A DNA stretch of 64,000 nucleotides. Source: Neorhizobium sp. JUb45 (GTDB lineage: Bacteria; Pseudomonadota; Alphaproteobacteria; Rhizobiales; Rhizobiaceae). The notes beneath the pieces were generated by a model. That model searched no databases and was not told where the DNA came from. It was given only the letters and a program-made list of their open reading frames with translations. Each line of letters begins with the position of its first letter. The first letter of the stretch is position 1. Shown in pieces: positions 43,368 through 51,374 of this stretch. Made by a program: the position numbers and the translations under genes. Location of the stretch: assembly GCF_004343585.1 (NCBI RefSeq), contig NZ_SLYW01000004.1, positions 62,001 through 126,000 of the forward strand, given 5' to 3'.

Positions 43368-43799
43368 TCAGAGCTTTCGCGCATTCTCCACCGCCATGCG
43401 CATGTATTCGAGCATAAGCTGCTTTTCAAAACTGCGAAATCCGTCGAGCAGTGCGCTTTCGGCCTCGGCCGCTGCACCAATTGCCTCGCTTTCAAGCGCC
43501 CTGCCACGCTCTGTCAGCGAGACGATCTGGGCGCGGCGATCGGTCGGGTGTGGTGTGCGTCCGACCAGTCCGTCGCGTTCCATGCGTGACAGTGTGTTGG
43601 CAAGAGTTGCCTGCTCGACATCGAGGCGATCAAGAATCTGCTTCTGGGTGAGGCCATCTTCCTGCCAGAGCTCGACGAGAACTGGGAACTGGCCGGGCGA
43701 AAACCCAAGCGTGACGGCGCGTTGGTGAAGTGATCGCGCAAACCCCTTGGCCAATTGGCCAGCCAGATAGGTCGCTGACTTGGAACGATCAAAGGCCAT
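43368..43799 (-). CDS. MarR-family transcriptional regulator
   Basis: 143-residue winged-helix repressor with the recognition region LTQKQILDRLDVEQATLANTL and the wing PTDRRAQIVSLTERG. The start ATG 43799 (MAFDRSKSATYL) follows GGAAGGA. No target gene adjoins it, so its effector and regulon are unknown. Confidence 0.9.
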   Translation of the reverse strand: MAFDRSKSATYLAGQLAKGFARSLHQRAVTLGFSPGQFPVLVELWQEDGLTQKQILDRLDVEQATLANTLSRMERDGLVGRTPHPTDRRAQIVSLTERGRALESEAIGAAAEAESALLDGFRSFEKQLMLEYMRMAVENARKL

Positions 43800-43918
43800 G
43801 GGCGAATCATCCTTCCGGATGCGAGGGCGCGGAATGGATCGGTTATATAGCCTGCCATGCTTTTGCGAAACCTGCGCAGGGTTATGTATGTGAATAAATT
43901 CTAAAGTTGATGCTGATG

Positions 43919-44072
43919 CCGAAAGCGAAACCGCCATGACCGGGAGGGGGATCGGTCATGGCGGCTCAGATAAGCGGCAAAGGCCCGGAGAGGGGGAAAG
44001 GCCCTTGCCCGATCTGAAGCGGCGGGGGACGAGCCAGCTTTCAGACGACGGCGTGATCAGGCGCCGTTGGTT
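43919..44072 (-). ncRNA. Candidate multi-hairpin sRNA with C-rich loops
   Basis: Reading the minus strand, four hairpins follow in order: 44048-44067 (ACGGCG/CGCCGT), 44013-44045 (TCTGAAAGC/GCTTCAGA, loop containing TCCCCCGCC), 43976-44009 (10 pairs with one G-U, loop TTTCCCCCTCTCC) and 43931-43964 (perfect 12-bp stem, loop ATCCCCCTCC) followed by TTTCGCTTTC. The repeated C-rich loops resemble cuckoo/alpha-r14 RNAs, but the motif is CCCCCTCC rather than CCTCCTCCC. It occupies the 426-bp MarR-polA gap, where no convincing ORF exists. A TTGAAA lies upstream near 44100. Confidence 0.6.
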
Positions 44073-44225
44073 TAGAAATGTGAGCCTGAATGCGGCTTTT
44101 CAAGGGAAGCAAGAATTACAAATCCGTAATAATACCCGGCGCCCCACTCGCAGGCGGCTTGCAAAGGCGGCGTATCCTGCCAAGTTTCATTGGACGCAAC
44201 CCACGTCACGCGATATCTCATGCCC

Positions 44226-47210
44226 ATGAAAAAAGGCGATCATCTCTTCCTAGTCGACGGCTCCGGCTTCATTTTCCGGGCCTTTCACGCGCTTCCCCCC
44301 CTGACCCGCAAGTCCGATGGGCTGCCGGTCGGTGCCGTATCGGGTTTCTGCAACATGCTGTGGAAGCTGCTGACTGATGCGCGCGACACTTCTGTCGGTG
44401 TCACGCCGACGCATTTTGCGGTCATCTTCGATTATTCCTCGAAGACGTTCCGCAAGGAAATCTATGATGCCTACAAGGCCAACCGTTCCGCGCCGCCGGA
44501 AGAACTGGTGCCGCAGTTCGGCTTGATCCGCCAGGCGACCCGCGCTTTCAATCTGCCTTGCATCGAGACGGAAGGTTTCGAGGCCGACGACATCATAGCC
44601 ACCTATGCACGACAGGCGGAAGCGACCGGAGCGGATGTCACGATCGTTTCCTCCGACAAGGATCTGATGCAGCTCGTGACGCAGATGGTCCACATGTATG
44701 ACAGCATGAAGGACAAGCAGATCAGTGTCCCTGACGTCATCGAGAAATGGGGCGTGCCGCCGGAAAAGATGATCGACCTGCAGGCGCTGGTCGGCGATTC
44801 GGTCGATAACGTGCCGGGCATTCCCGGTATCGGCCCCAAGACCGCCGCCCAGCTTCTCGAAGAATTCGGTGATCTCGACACGCTGCTCGCCCGTGCCGGC
44901 GAGATCAAACAGGTCAAGCGCCGCGAAAGCATCATCAATTTTGCCGATCAGGCCCGTCTTTCCAGGCAGCTGGTAGAGCTTCGCACCGACGTGCCGCTGG
45001 AGCTCGATCTGGATGCGTTGGTTCTTGAGCCGCAGGATGGTCCCAAGCTGGTCGCCTTCCTGAAAACCATGCAGTTCGGCACACTGACACGCCGCGTGGC
45101 GGCTGCCTGCGACTGCAATGCCGACGAAATCGAACCCGCTGAGGTCACTGTCGAGTGGGGTGACCTTGCCCGAGGTCCCGATCTCGATGCCGGAACCGCT
45201 GGAGATACCGTTCAGAGCGCGGGCGATGTGTCAGCAACGCCGGCAAAGGCGGCTGCTGCCAAGGGCAACGGCGAAGCCACGCCGGCATCGTTGGCCGAGA
45301 CGCGGATTGCCGCTTTCGGCAGTGCCAAGATCGATACGACCACTTACACGACGATCCGCGATGTCGAGGTACTCGACGACTGGATCAGGGCGGCGCGCGA
45401 AACCGGTCTCGTTGGTTTTGACACCGAGACCAATTCGCTTGATCCGATGCAGGCCGAACTGGTGGGTTTTTCGCTGGCGCTTGCCGACAACAAGGATAAT
45501 CCGTCGGGCCAGAAAATCCGGGCTGCCTATGTGCCGTTGACGCACAAGAACGGCGTCGGCGATCTTCTGGGCGGTGGTCTGGCCGAAAACCAGATCGCGC
45601 CGCGCCAGGCGCTCGACCGTTTGAAGGATCTGCTGGAAGATCCGTCGGTGCTGAAGGTCGCGCAGAACCTGAAGTTCGACTATCTGCTGATGAAACGCCA
45701 CGGCGTCACCGTCAGGAATTACGACGACACGATGCTGATGTCCTATGTGCTGGAAGCCGGCAAGGCGAACCACGGCATGGACGGGCTGTCGGAACGCTGG
45801 CTGAACCACAAGCCGATCGCCTTCAAGGAGGTCGCTGGCTCGGGCAAGAGCGGTGTTACCTTCGATCTGGTCGATATCGACAAGGCGACGGCCTATGCGG
45901 CGGAAGATGCCGACGTGACGCTGCGCCTGTGGATGGTGTTGAAGCCGCAGCTTGCCGCTGCTGGCCTCACCCGCGTTTATGAACGCCTGGAGCGGCCGCT
46001 GGTGTCGGTTCTGGCCGATATGGAAGAACGCGGCATCACCGTCGATCGTCAGATCCTCTCACGTCTTTCCGGTGAACTTGCCCAGAAGGCCGCAGCCTTC
46101 GAGGACGAAATCTACCAGCTGGCCGGTGAACGGTTCAACATCGGTTCCCCGAAACAGCTCGGTGACATCCTGTTCGGCAAAATGGGCCTGCCCGGCGGTT
46201 CCAAGACCAAGACCGGCCAGTGGTCGACCTCGGCCAGCGTGCTGGAGGATTTGGCGGCCGAAGGGGCGGAGCTGCCACGAAAGATCGTCGACTGGCGTCA
46301 ACTCACCAAGCTGAAATCCACCTATACCGATGCGCTGCCGGGCTACGTTCATCCTGAAACCAAGCGGGTGCACACATCCTATTCGCTGGCTTCGACCACG
46401 ACGGGACGTCTGTCCTCGTCGGAACCGAACCTGCAGAATATCCCGGTGCGCAATGCCGAAGGCCGCAAGATCAGGACGGCCTTCATCTCGACGCCGGGCC
46501 ACAAGCTGGTATCCGCAGACTACAGCCAGATCGAACTGCGTGTGCTGGCGCATGTCGCGGACATTCCGCAGCTGACCAAGTCTTTTGAAGACGGCATCGA
46601 TATCCATGCGATGACGGCATCGGAAATGTTCGGCGTGCCGGTGGAAGGCATGCCGTCAGAGGTGCGTCGCCGCGCGAAGGCGATCAACTTTGGCATTATC
46701 TACGGCATTTCGGCCTTCGGTCTTGCCAATCAGCTGTCGATCGAGCGCTCGGAAGCCGGCGAATACATCAAGAAGTATTTTGAGCGCTTTCCGGGCATTC
46801 GCGACTACATGGACAGCACCAAGGCAAAAGCTCGCGAGGATGGTTATGTCGAAACCATCTTTGGCCGCCGCATCAACTATCCAGAGATCAAGTCTTCCAA
46901 CCCGTCCGTGCGTGCCTTTAACGAGCGCGCGGCGATCAATGCTCCGATCCAGGGTTCGGCGGCCGATGTCATCCGCCGCGCCATGGTGCAGATGGAGCCC
47001 GCGCTTGCCGATGCAGGTCTGGGTGAGCGGGTGCGCATGCTCTTGCAGGTGCATGACGAACTGATCTTCGAGGTCGAGGACGCCGATGTCGACAAGGCGA
47101 TCCCGGTGATCGTGTCAGTCATGGAAAATGCCACCATGCCGGCGCTGTCCATGCGCGTGCCGCTGAAGGTGGATGCGCGTGCTGCCAGCAACTGGGATGA
47201 AGCGCACTGA
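44226..47210 (+). CDS. polA: DNA polymerase I
   Basis: Gap-filling and primer-removal polymerase, 994 residues, with all three activities. The 5' nuclease domain begins FLVDGSGFIFRAFHALP and contains FEADDIIATYA and SSDKDLMQLV. The 3'-5' exonuclease keeps its acidic residues (GFDTETNSLD, KFDYLLMKRHG), so proofreading is likely active. Polymerase motifs are ADYSQIELRVLAH, RRAKAINFGIIYG and VHDELIFEV. An insert rich in Ala/Gly (about 330-370) separates the first two domains. ATG 44220 is an equal alternative start. Confidence 0.97.
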   Translation: MKKGDHLFLVDGSGFIFRAFHALPPLTRKSDGLPVGAVSGFCNMLWKLLTDARDTSVGVTPTHFAVIFDYSSKTFRKEIYDAYKANRSAPPEELVPQFGLIRQATRAFNLPCIETEGFEADDIIATYARQAEATGADVTIVSSDKDLMQLVTQMVHMYDSMKDKQISVPDVIEKWGVPPEKMIDLQALVGDSVDNVPGIPGIGPKTAAQLLEEFGDLDTLLARAGEIKQVKRRESIINFADQARLSRQLVELRTDVPLELDLDALVLEPQDGPKLVAFLKTMQFGTLTRRVAAACDCNADEIEPAEVTVEWGDLARGPDLDAGTAGDTVQSAGDVSATPAKAAAAKGNGEATPASLAETRIAAFGSAKIDTTTYTTIRDVEVLDDWIRAARETGLVGFDTETNSLDPMQAELVGFSLALADNKDNPSGQKIRAAYVPLTHKNGVGDLLGGGLAENQIAPRQALDRLKDLLEDPSVLKVAQNLKFDYLLMKRHGVTVRNYDDTMLMSYVLEAGKANHGMDGLSERWLNHKPIAFKEVAGSGKSGVTFDLVDIDKATAYAAEDADVTLRLWMVLKPQLAAAGLTRVYERLERPLVSVLADMEERGITVDRQILSRLSGELAQKAAAFEDEIYQLAGERFNIGSPKQLGDILFGKMGLPGGSKTKTGQWSTSASVLEDLAAEGAELPRKIVDWRQLTKLKSTYTDALPGYVHPETKRVHTSYSLASTTTGRLSSSEPNLQNIPVRNAEGRKIRTAFISTPGHKLVSADYSQIELRVLAHVADIPQLTKSFEDGIDIHAMTASEMFGVPVEGMPSEVRRRAKAINFGIIYGISAFGLANQLSIERSEAGEYIKKYFERFPGIRDYMDSTKAKAREDGYVETIFGRRINYPEIKSSNPSVRAFNERAAINAPIQGSAADVIRRAMVQMEPALADAGLGERVRMLLQVHDELIFEVEDADVDKAIPVIVSVMENATMPALSMRVPLKVDARAASNWDEAH

Positions 47211-47246
47211 TTTTCTGCCTGCCGCGGAATAACCGGGGCAGGCGGG

Positions 47247-47537
47247 TCAATGGCCGGTCGGGTAAAGGGAAGACAGGGCCGTCGACAGCATTTGCTGGGC
47301 GTAACGCTCGGCCGATTGTGATGCCTCGGACGACAGGCCCATCTCCGAACAGCGTTGCTGTACGGTCTCGACGATCAATTCCATGATGCCACGCGCCTGC
47401 TCGGCATTTCCGTTTTCCGAAGTGTCGAGCGCCAGCGCAAGGCTGGTCATCGAAACGATCTCGAGCACGACCATGCGTGCCTCGATATCGAATGCGATTT
47501 CCTCTGCTTTCCTGGTCGTTCTGGCCGTCTGTTTCAT
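47247..47537 (-). CDS. Hypothetical 96-residue protein
   Basis: Soluble, mostly helical, no signal or membrane segment (EEIAFDIEARMVVLEIVSMT, then ARGIMELIVETVQQR). I do not recognise the family. AGGGGAA lies before the ATG and an AT-rich TATTATATT is just upstream, so the gene looks real and separately transcribed. It converges with polA. Confidence 0.7.
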   Translation of the reverse strand: MKQTARTTRKAEEIAFDIEARMVVLEIVSMTSLALALDTSENGNAEQARGIMELIVETVQQRCSEMGLSSEASQSAERYAQQMLSTALSSLYPTGH

Positions 47538-47648
47538 ATTGTGTTCCCCTAATATAATAGGAGAGCTAGAGCTTTGTCTGAAACTTTAAAGCGAGACGTG
47601 TGAAGATTTTTACACCTCACGTCGCTGTGAACCCAAGAATAGATGCCG

Positions 47649-48782
47649 TCAGGTGACGCGTTTTCCTTGCCGCCAGACAGCGCGGCAGACCGGTACACCG
47701 CTCGTCCGATGCACGCGCACAAGATCGGCACGCAGGCCTGTGGCGATCCGGCCGCGGTCGTTGAGGCCGATCGTGCGGGCTGGCGTAGCGCTGACCATGG
47801 CAATCGCCTGCGGCAGGCTGACGTTCTCGATCGTGTCTGCGAGGAGGAATGGAGCGTGCAGCAGGCTGAAGGGCACATAGTCCGACGACAGCACATCCAG
47901 CACGCCGAGACGGGCAAGGTCGCTGGCGGCAATGTTGCCGGAATGCGACTGACCGCGCACCACGTTCGGTGCCCCCATCAACACGCTGAGACCAGCCTTG
48001 TGCGAGGCTTCGGCGGCAGCGACGCTTGTCGGGAACTCAGCCAGCTTTACGCCGTGGCCGATCGATTCATCGACATGCTCAAGGGTCGCATCGTCATGGC
48101 TGGCAAGCGCGATGCCGACATCCGTGCAATGGGCGGCAAGCGCATCGCGATGCGGCGCCGCATAGCGCTCGGATGCCTCCAGACGGCGTGCGACGAAAGC
48201 ATCGAAAGCTTCATCGCTCAGGCCACGCTTGATCTTGTAGTAGAAGATGTACTGGTCCATCGTCTGGAACTGGCGCTGGCCGGGTGCATGGTCCATCAGT
48301 GAAACGAGCCGCACGGCCGGATCACCCTCGAAATCGGAGAACTGCTCGACCACGTCTGATGTCGAGACCTCGCAGCGCAGATGCAGGAGATGTTCCGAGC
48401 GCAGGCGACCCTCACGACCGGCCGCTTCGATCGAGTTTGCCAGTTCGCGCATCTCGCCCCGCGCAAAGCCGCCTTCCTCGCCCGATCCCATGCGCAGGCA
48501 ATCGAGAACGGTGGTGATGCCAGAACCAGCGATCTGGGTGTCATGCGCCTGAATGGCGGCAATCGCATTCCATTTCAGCCCGGCGCGGGGCGAAAAATGG
48601 GTTTCCAGATGGTCGGTATGCAGTTCCACCAGGCCGGGCAGCAGATAATCGCCTTCCAGGTCTTCACCGGCTTGGGATGTTCCCTCGGAAATGTCTGCAA
48701 TCAGGCCATCGCGGATCTGCACGCAACCCTGCAGGATGCTGTCTTCAAGAACGATGCGGGCATTGCTGAAAACCTGTTCCAT
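47649..48782 (-). CDS. phnM: Alpha-D-ribose 1-methylphosphonate 5-triphosphate diphosphatase PhnM
   Basis: Amidohydrolase-superfamily enzyme of the C-P lyase pathway that removes diphosphate from the ribosyl triphosphate phosphonate intermediate. 377 residues; metal motif LHTDHLETH, then SLMDHAPGQRQF, ASHDDATLEHV and a C-terminal NDRGRIATGLRADLV. The ATG at 48782 overlaps the stop of the upstream gene (TGATG); a TTG one codon earlier is not needed. Other phn genes are not in this window. Confidence 0.93.
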   Translation of the reverse strand: MEQVFSNARIVLEDSILQGCVQIRDGLIADISEGTSQAGEDLEGDYLLPGLVELHTDHLETHFSPRAGLKWNAIAAIQAHDTQIAGSGITTVLDCLRMGSGEEGGFARGEMRELANSIEAAGREGRLRSEHLLHLRCEVSTSDVVEQFSDFEGDPAVRLVSLMDHAPGQRQFQTMDQYIFYYKIKRGLSDEAFDAFVARRLEASERYAAPHRDALAAHCTDVGIALASHDDATLEHVDESIGHGVKLAEFPTSVAAAEASHKAGLSVLMGAPNVVRGQSHSGNIAASDLARLGVLDVLSSDYVPFSLLHAPFLLADTIENVSLPQAIAMVSATPARTIGLNDRGRIATGLRADLVRVHRTSGVPVCRAVWRQGKRVT

Positions 48783-49492
48783 CAAGCCACGGCCTCTTTT
48801 TTCTCACCAGACTTGAGCGGCGCACGATGCAGAACGGAAAACGGCTCGCCACGTTGCGGTTCGACGAACACCGTCAGCGCATCGATGCTGCGCGGCTTGC
48901 CGGTGAACGCGGCAAAGCGCTGTGTCAGCAGCGCGGCAATTGCCGCGCTGCGTTCCTCGACTACTGGCCCGGTCAGCGTCATGTGGAAGCGAAATTCTTC
49001 CATGACGTAAGGGTAGCCATATTGATGCAGATAGTTGCGCTGCGGCTCGCTCAGTTTTTCCGGCTTGCGGCGCGCGATATCGGCTTCGGAAAGCGGTGCA
49101 CGAAAGGGCTCGAACTGCTCCACGATGCTGCCCGCGAAAGCTTGAAGGATTGGGTCAGGTGCGCCCGGCACGAGCGCGAAGAAAGGCCCAAGGCCGGCGA
49201 CCACCAGTTCATGAATGTCGAAGGCGTCAGCCTGTGCGGCGAACCGATCGACTGCATCTATAAGGCCCGCTTCGTCCTTGCCGTCGGCCAGCGTAAACGG
49301 CGCCTTCAGCGTCGCATGAAAGGCGTAACGGCGCGGATCAGCCGTAATCGTCCTCCATTCGTCTTCTGAAAGACCCGTATCGGTGGGAGGGGTAAGATCG
49401 CGCCCTTCATAGGCATCACGGCCAAGCCAGACACTTGCTGCCTGCGTCAGCGGATCATCCTTGGCGGGGGTGAAATAGATCGCATAACGCAT
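48782..49492 (-). CDS. DUF1045 phosphonate-metabolism protein (2H phosphoesterase type)
   Basis: 236-residue protein found with phn genes. Two H-x-T motifs (H59-A-T61 in HATLKAPF, and HMTLTGPV near residue 168) mark the 2H phosphoesterase superfamily, members of which open cyclic phosphates. That chemistry would suit the 1,2-cyclic ribose phosphate made after C-P lyase, but this is inference. Its stop overlaps the phnM start. Confidence 0.87.
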   Translation of the reverse strand: MRYAIYFTPAKDDPLTQAASVWLGRDAYEGRDLTPPTDTGLSEDEWRTITADPRRYAFHATLKAPFTLADGKDEAGLIDAVDRFAAQADAFDIHELVVAGLGPFFALVPGAPDPILQAFAGSIVEQFEPFRAPLSEADIARRKPEKLSEPQRNYLHQYGYPYVMEEFRFHMTLTGPVVEERSAAIAALLTQRFAAFTGKPRSIDALTVFVEPQRGEPFSVLHRAPLKSGEKKEAVA

Positions 49493-49654
49493 GGTATCTC
49501 ATGTCCTTAAATTCGGTGTTCGACCAGGGATATAGGCCGTTGTCGCCGCGTTGTCGCGGTACCTTTTCACAGCCTCGTGACAAACCCGCGGCACGGTCGA
49601 TGAAACCTTTTCGACCCTTCGTACGTTTCCACAACGCAATAAGGAGACAGTACA

Positions 49655-49750
49655 ATGGAAGAAGCAAGCATCATGATCGGCACCGTCATGGCAGTCTTTG
49701 CGGCCAGCGGCGTATTGTCGGCCTATTGGTATTCCCGTCACCAGGATTGA
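49655..49750 (+). CDS. 31-residue single-helix membrane protein
   Basis: ATG 49655 follows AAGGAG at eight bases. The peptide has a short acidic N-terminus (MEEAS), one hydrophobic helix (IMIGTVMAVFAASGVLSAYW) and a polar, charged C-terminus (YSRHQD), consistent with an N-out or N-in single-pass small protein. A strong terminator follows. I know no named family; it resembles KdpF/CydX-type accessory peptides in size only. Confidence 0.65.
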   Translation: MEEASIMIGTVMAVFAASGVLSAYWYSRHQD

Positions 49751-49782
49751 TTGCCGATCTTTTTGGGAACATGTAATTTGAA

Positions 49783-49817
49783 CAGGAAGGGCCGCGTCAT
49801 CGACGCGGCCCTTCCTG
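49783..49817. terminator. Bidirectional terminator between the small ORF and gpmA
   Basis: Perfect 16-bp inverted repeat (49783-49798/49802-49817) with a three-base loop, placed between convergent transcripts. The flanking T-runs are short (CATTTC, TTCAAATT). Confidence 0.75.
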
Positions 49818-49839
49818 CATTTCAATGCTTGCCGTTGGC

Positions 49840-50475
49840 TCAGTGCGCGCCGGACATATCGCCCAGAACCGCCTTGGAAGCGACGGTGGAATCGGCGTTG
49901 ACCGTGTAGACGATCGGCACGCCGGTCGCGAGGTTGACGTCGAGGATCTGCTCCTTCGTCAGGCGGTCGAGAACCATGATCAGCGACCGCAGCGAATTGC
50001 CGTGGGCGGCTACCAGAACCTTCTCGCCTTTGAGAACGCGTGGCAAAATTTCCGTCAGGTAATAGGGCCAGACGCGGGCGCCGGTGTCACGCAGGCTTTC
50101 GCCACCCGGCGGCGGCACGTCGTAGGAACGGCGCCAGATATGGACCTGTTCCTCGCCCCACTTGGCGCGGGCATCGTCCTTGTTAAGGCCGGAGAGGTCG
50201 CCGTAATCGCGTTCGTTGAGCGCCTGGTTGCGGATCGTTTCGAGGCCGGACTGGCCAAGCTTTTCGAGCACGATCTTCAGCGTGTTCTGGGCGCGCTTCA
50301 GGTCGGAAGTGAAGGCGATGTCGAACTTAATGCCGGTTTCAGCCAGGGCCTTGCCACCGGCTTCGGCTTCCTCGATGCCAAGCGGGGTCAGGTCCGGATC
50401 GCGCCAGCCGGTGAACAGGTTCTTGAGATTCCAGTCGCTCTGCCCGTGGCGAACGAGGACGAGTGTACCGCTCAT
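49840..50475 (-). CDS. gpmA: 2,3-bisphosphoglycerate-dependent phosphoglycerate mutase
   Basis: Interconverts 3- and 2-phosphoglycerate. 211 residues with the phospho-histidine motif VRHGQSDWN (H10), [10 protein letters not shown] and the second histidine in [11 protein letters not shown]. Last gene of the minus-strand run mgsA-glk-ABC-dapB-gpmA, 37 bp after dapB. Confidence 0.95.
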   Translation of the reverse strand: MSGTLVLVRHGQSDWNLKNLFTGWRDPDLTPLGIEEAEAGGKALAETGIKFDIAFTSDLKRAQNTLKIVLEKLGQSGLETIRNQALNERDYGDLSGLNKDDARAKWGEEQVHIWRRSYDVPPPGGESLRDTGARVWPYYLTEILPRVLKGEKVLVAAHGNSLRSLIMVLDRLTKEQILDVNLATGVPIVYTVNADSTVASKAVLGDMSGAH

Positions 50476-50512
50476 GTAGTGATTACCTCCAGTATGTGCC
50501 GATATTTATTTG

Positions 50513-51349
50513 TCAGTTCGAAAGCCCAAGCACGTCGAGCATGGAATAGAAACCCGGTTTCTTGTCGCGGGCCCAAAGTGCCGCAGCAACGCCGCCGCGC
50601 GCAAATATGCTTCGGTCTCTGGCGGTGTGCGACAGCGTCAGCATTTCTCCCTCGCCGGCGAAAAGGACCGAATGATCGCCAACGATGGAGCCGCCGCGCA
50701 GCGTCGCAAAGCCGATCTTGCCGGCTTCGCGCGCGCCGGTATGGCCATCGCGTACCCGTACCGAATTGCTGGCCAATGCGATGTCGCGGCCACGCGCGGC
50801 AAACTCGCCGAGCAGGAGGGCGGCGCCGGAAGGCGCATCAACCTTGTGCTTGTGGTGCATTTCAACGATTTCGATGTCCCAGCCGGCTGGTGGCAGGGCT
50901 TTCGCGGCCTGCTCCACGAGCACACCAAGAAGATTAACGCCGAGGCTGGTATTGGCGGATTTCACGACGCGCGCATGACGGCCGGCGGCAACGATCTTTT
51001 CGTTGTCGGCTTCGGAGCAACCCGTCGTGCCGACCACATGTACGATACGTGCCTGGGCGGCAAGACCGGCATATTCGACCGAGGTTGCCGGTGTGGTGAA
51101 ATCCAGAACGCCATCGGCATGCAGGAAGGCCTGCAGCGGGTCGGTCGTCAGGGCAACGCCGAGAAAGCCGACGCCGGCGAGTTCGCCGGCATCCTTGCCG
51201 ATGAACGGCGAGCCTTCGCGTCCGATGGCCGCGTGCAGGCGCACGCCTTCGGTTTCCTGAATGATGCGGATCAGCGATTGCCCCATTCTGCCGGCTGCAC
51301 CCACGACCACGAGCTTCATGTCGGTTTCGGTCTTGGACGTTGCAGGCAT
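50513..51349 (-). CDS. dapB: 4-hydroxy-tetrahydrodipicolinate reductase
   Basis: NAD(P)H-dependent step of lysine and diaminopimelate synthesis. 278 residues; nucleotide motif [23 protein letters not shown], and the catalytic [18 protein letters not shown] 51349 is used, though ATG 51319 (MKLVVVGA) is also possible since neither has a strong ribosome-binding site. Confidence 0.96.
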   Translation of the reverse strand: MPATSKTETDMKLVVVGAAGRMGQSLIRIIQETEGVRLHAAIGREGSPFIGKDAGELAGVGFLGVALTTDPLQAFLHADGVLDFTTPATSVEYAGLAAQARIVHVVGTTGCSEADNEKIVAAGRHARVVKSANTSLGVNLLGVLVEQAAKALPPAGWDIEIVEMHHKHKVDAPSGAALLLGEFAARGRDIALASNSVRVRDGHTGAREAGKIGFATLRGGSIVGDHSVLFAGEGEMLTLSHTARDRSIFARGGVAAALWARDKKPGFYSMLDVLGLSN

Positions 51350-51374
51350 TCAGGCAGGCTCCGTATTGATGCGG

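Noticed and set aside
43936-44229. 97-codon plus-strand frame between marR and polA
   Set aside because: Highly basic, no recognisable motif or ribosome-binding site, and it runs antisense through all the hairpins of the sRNA candidate.
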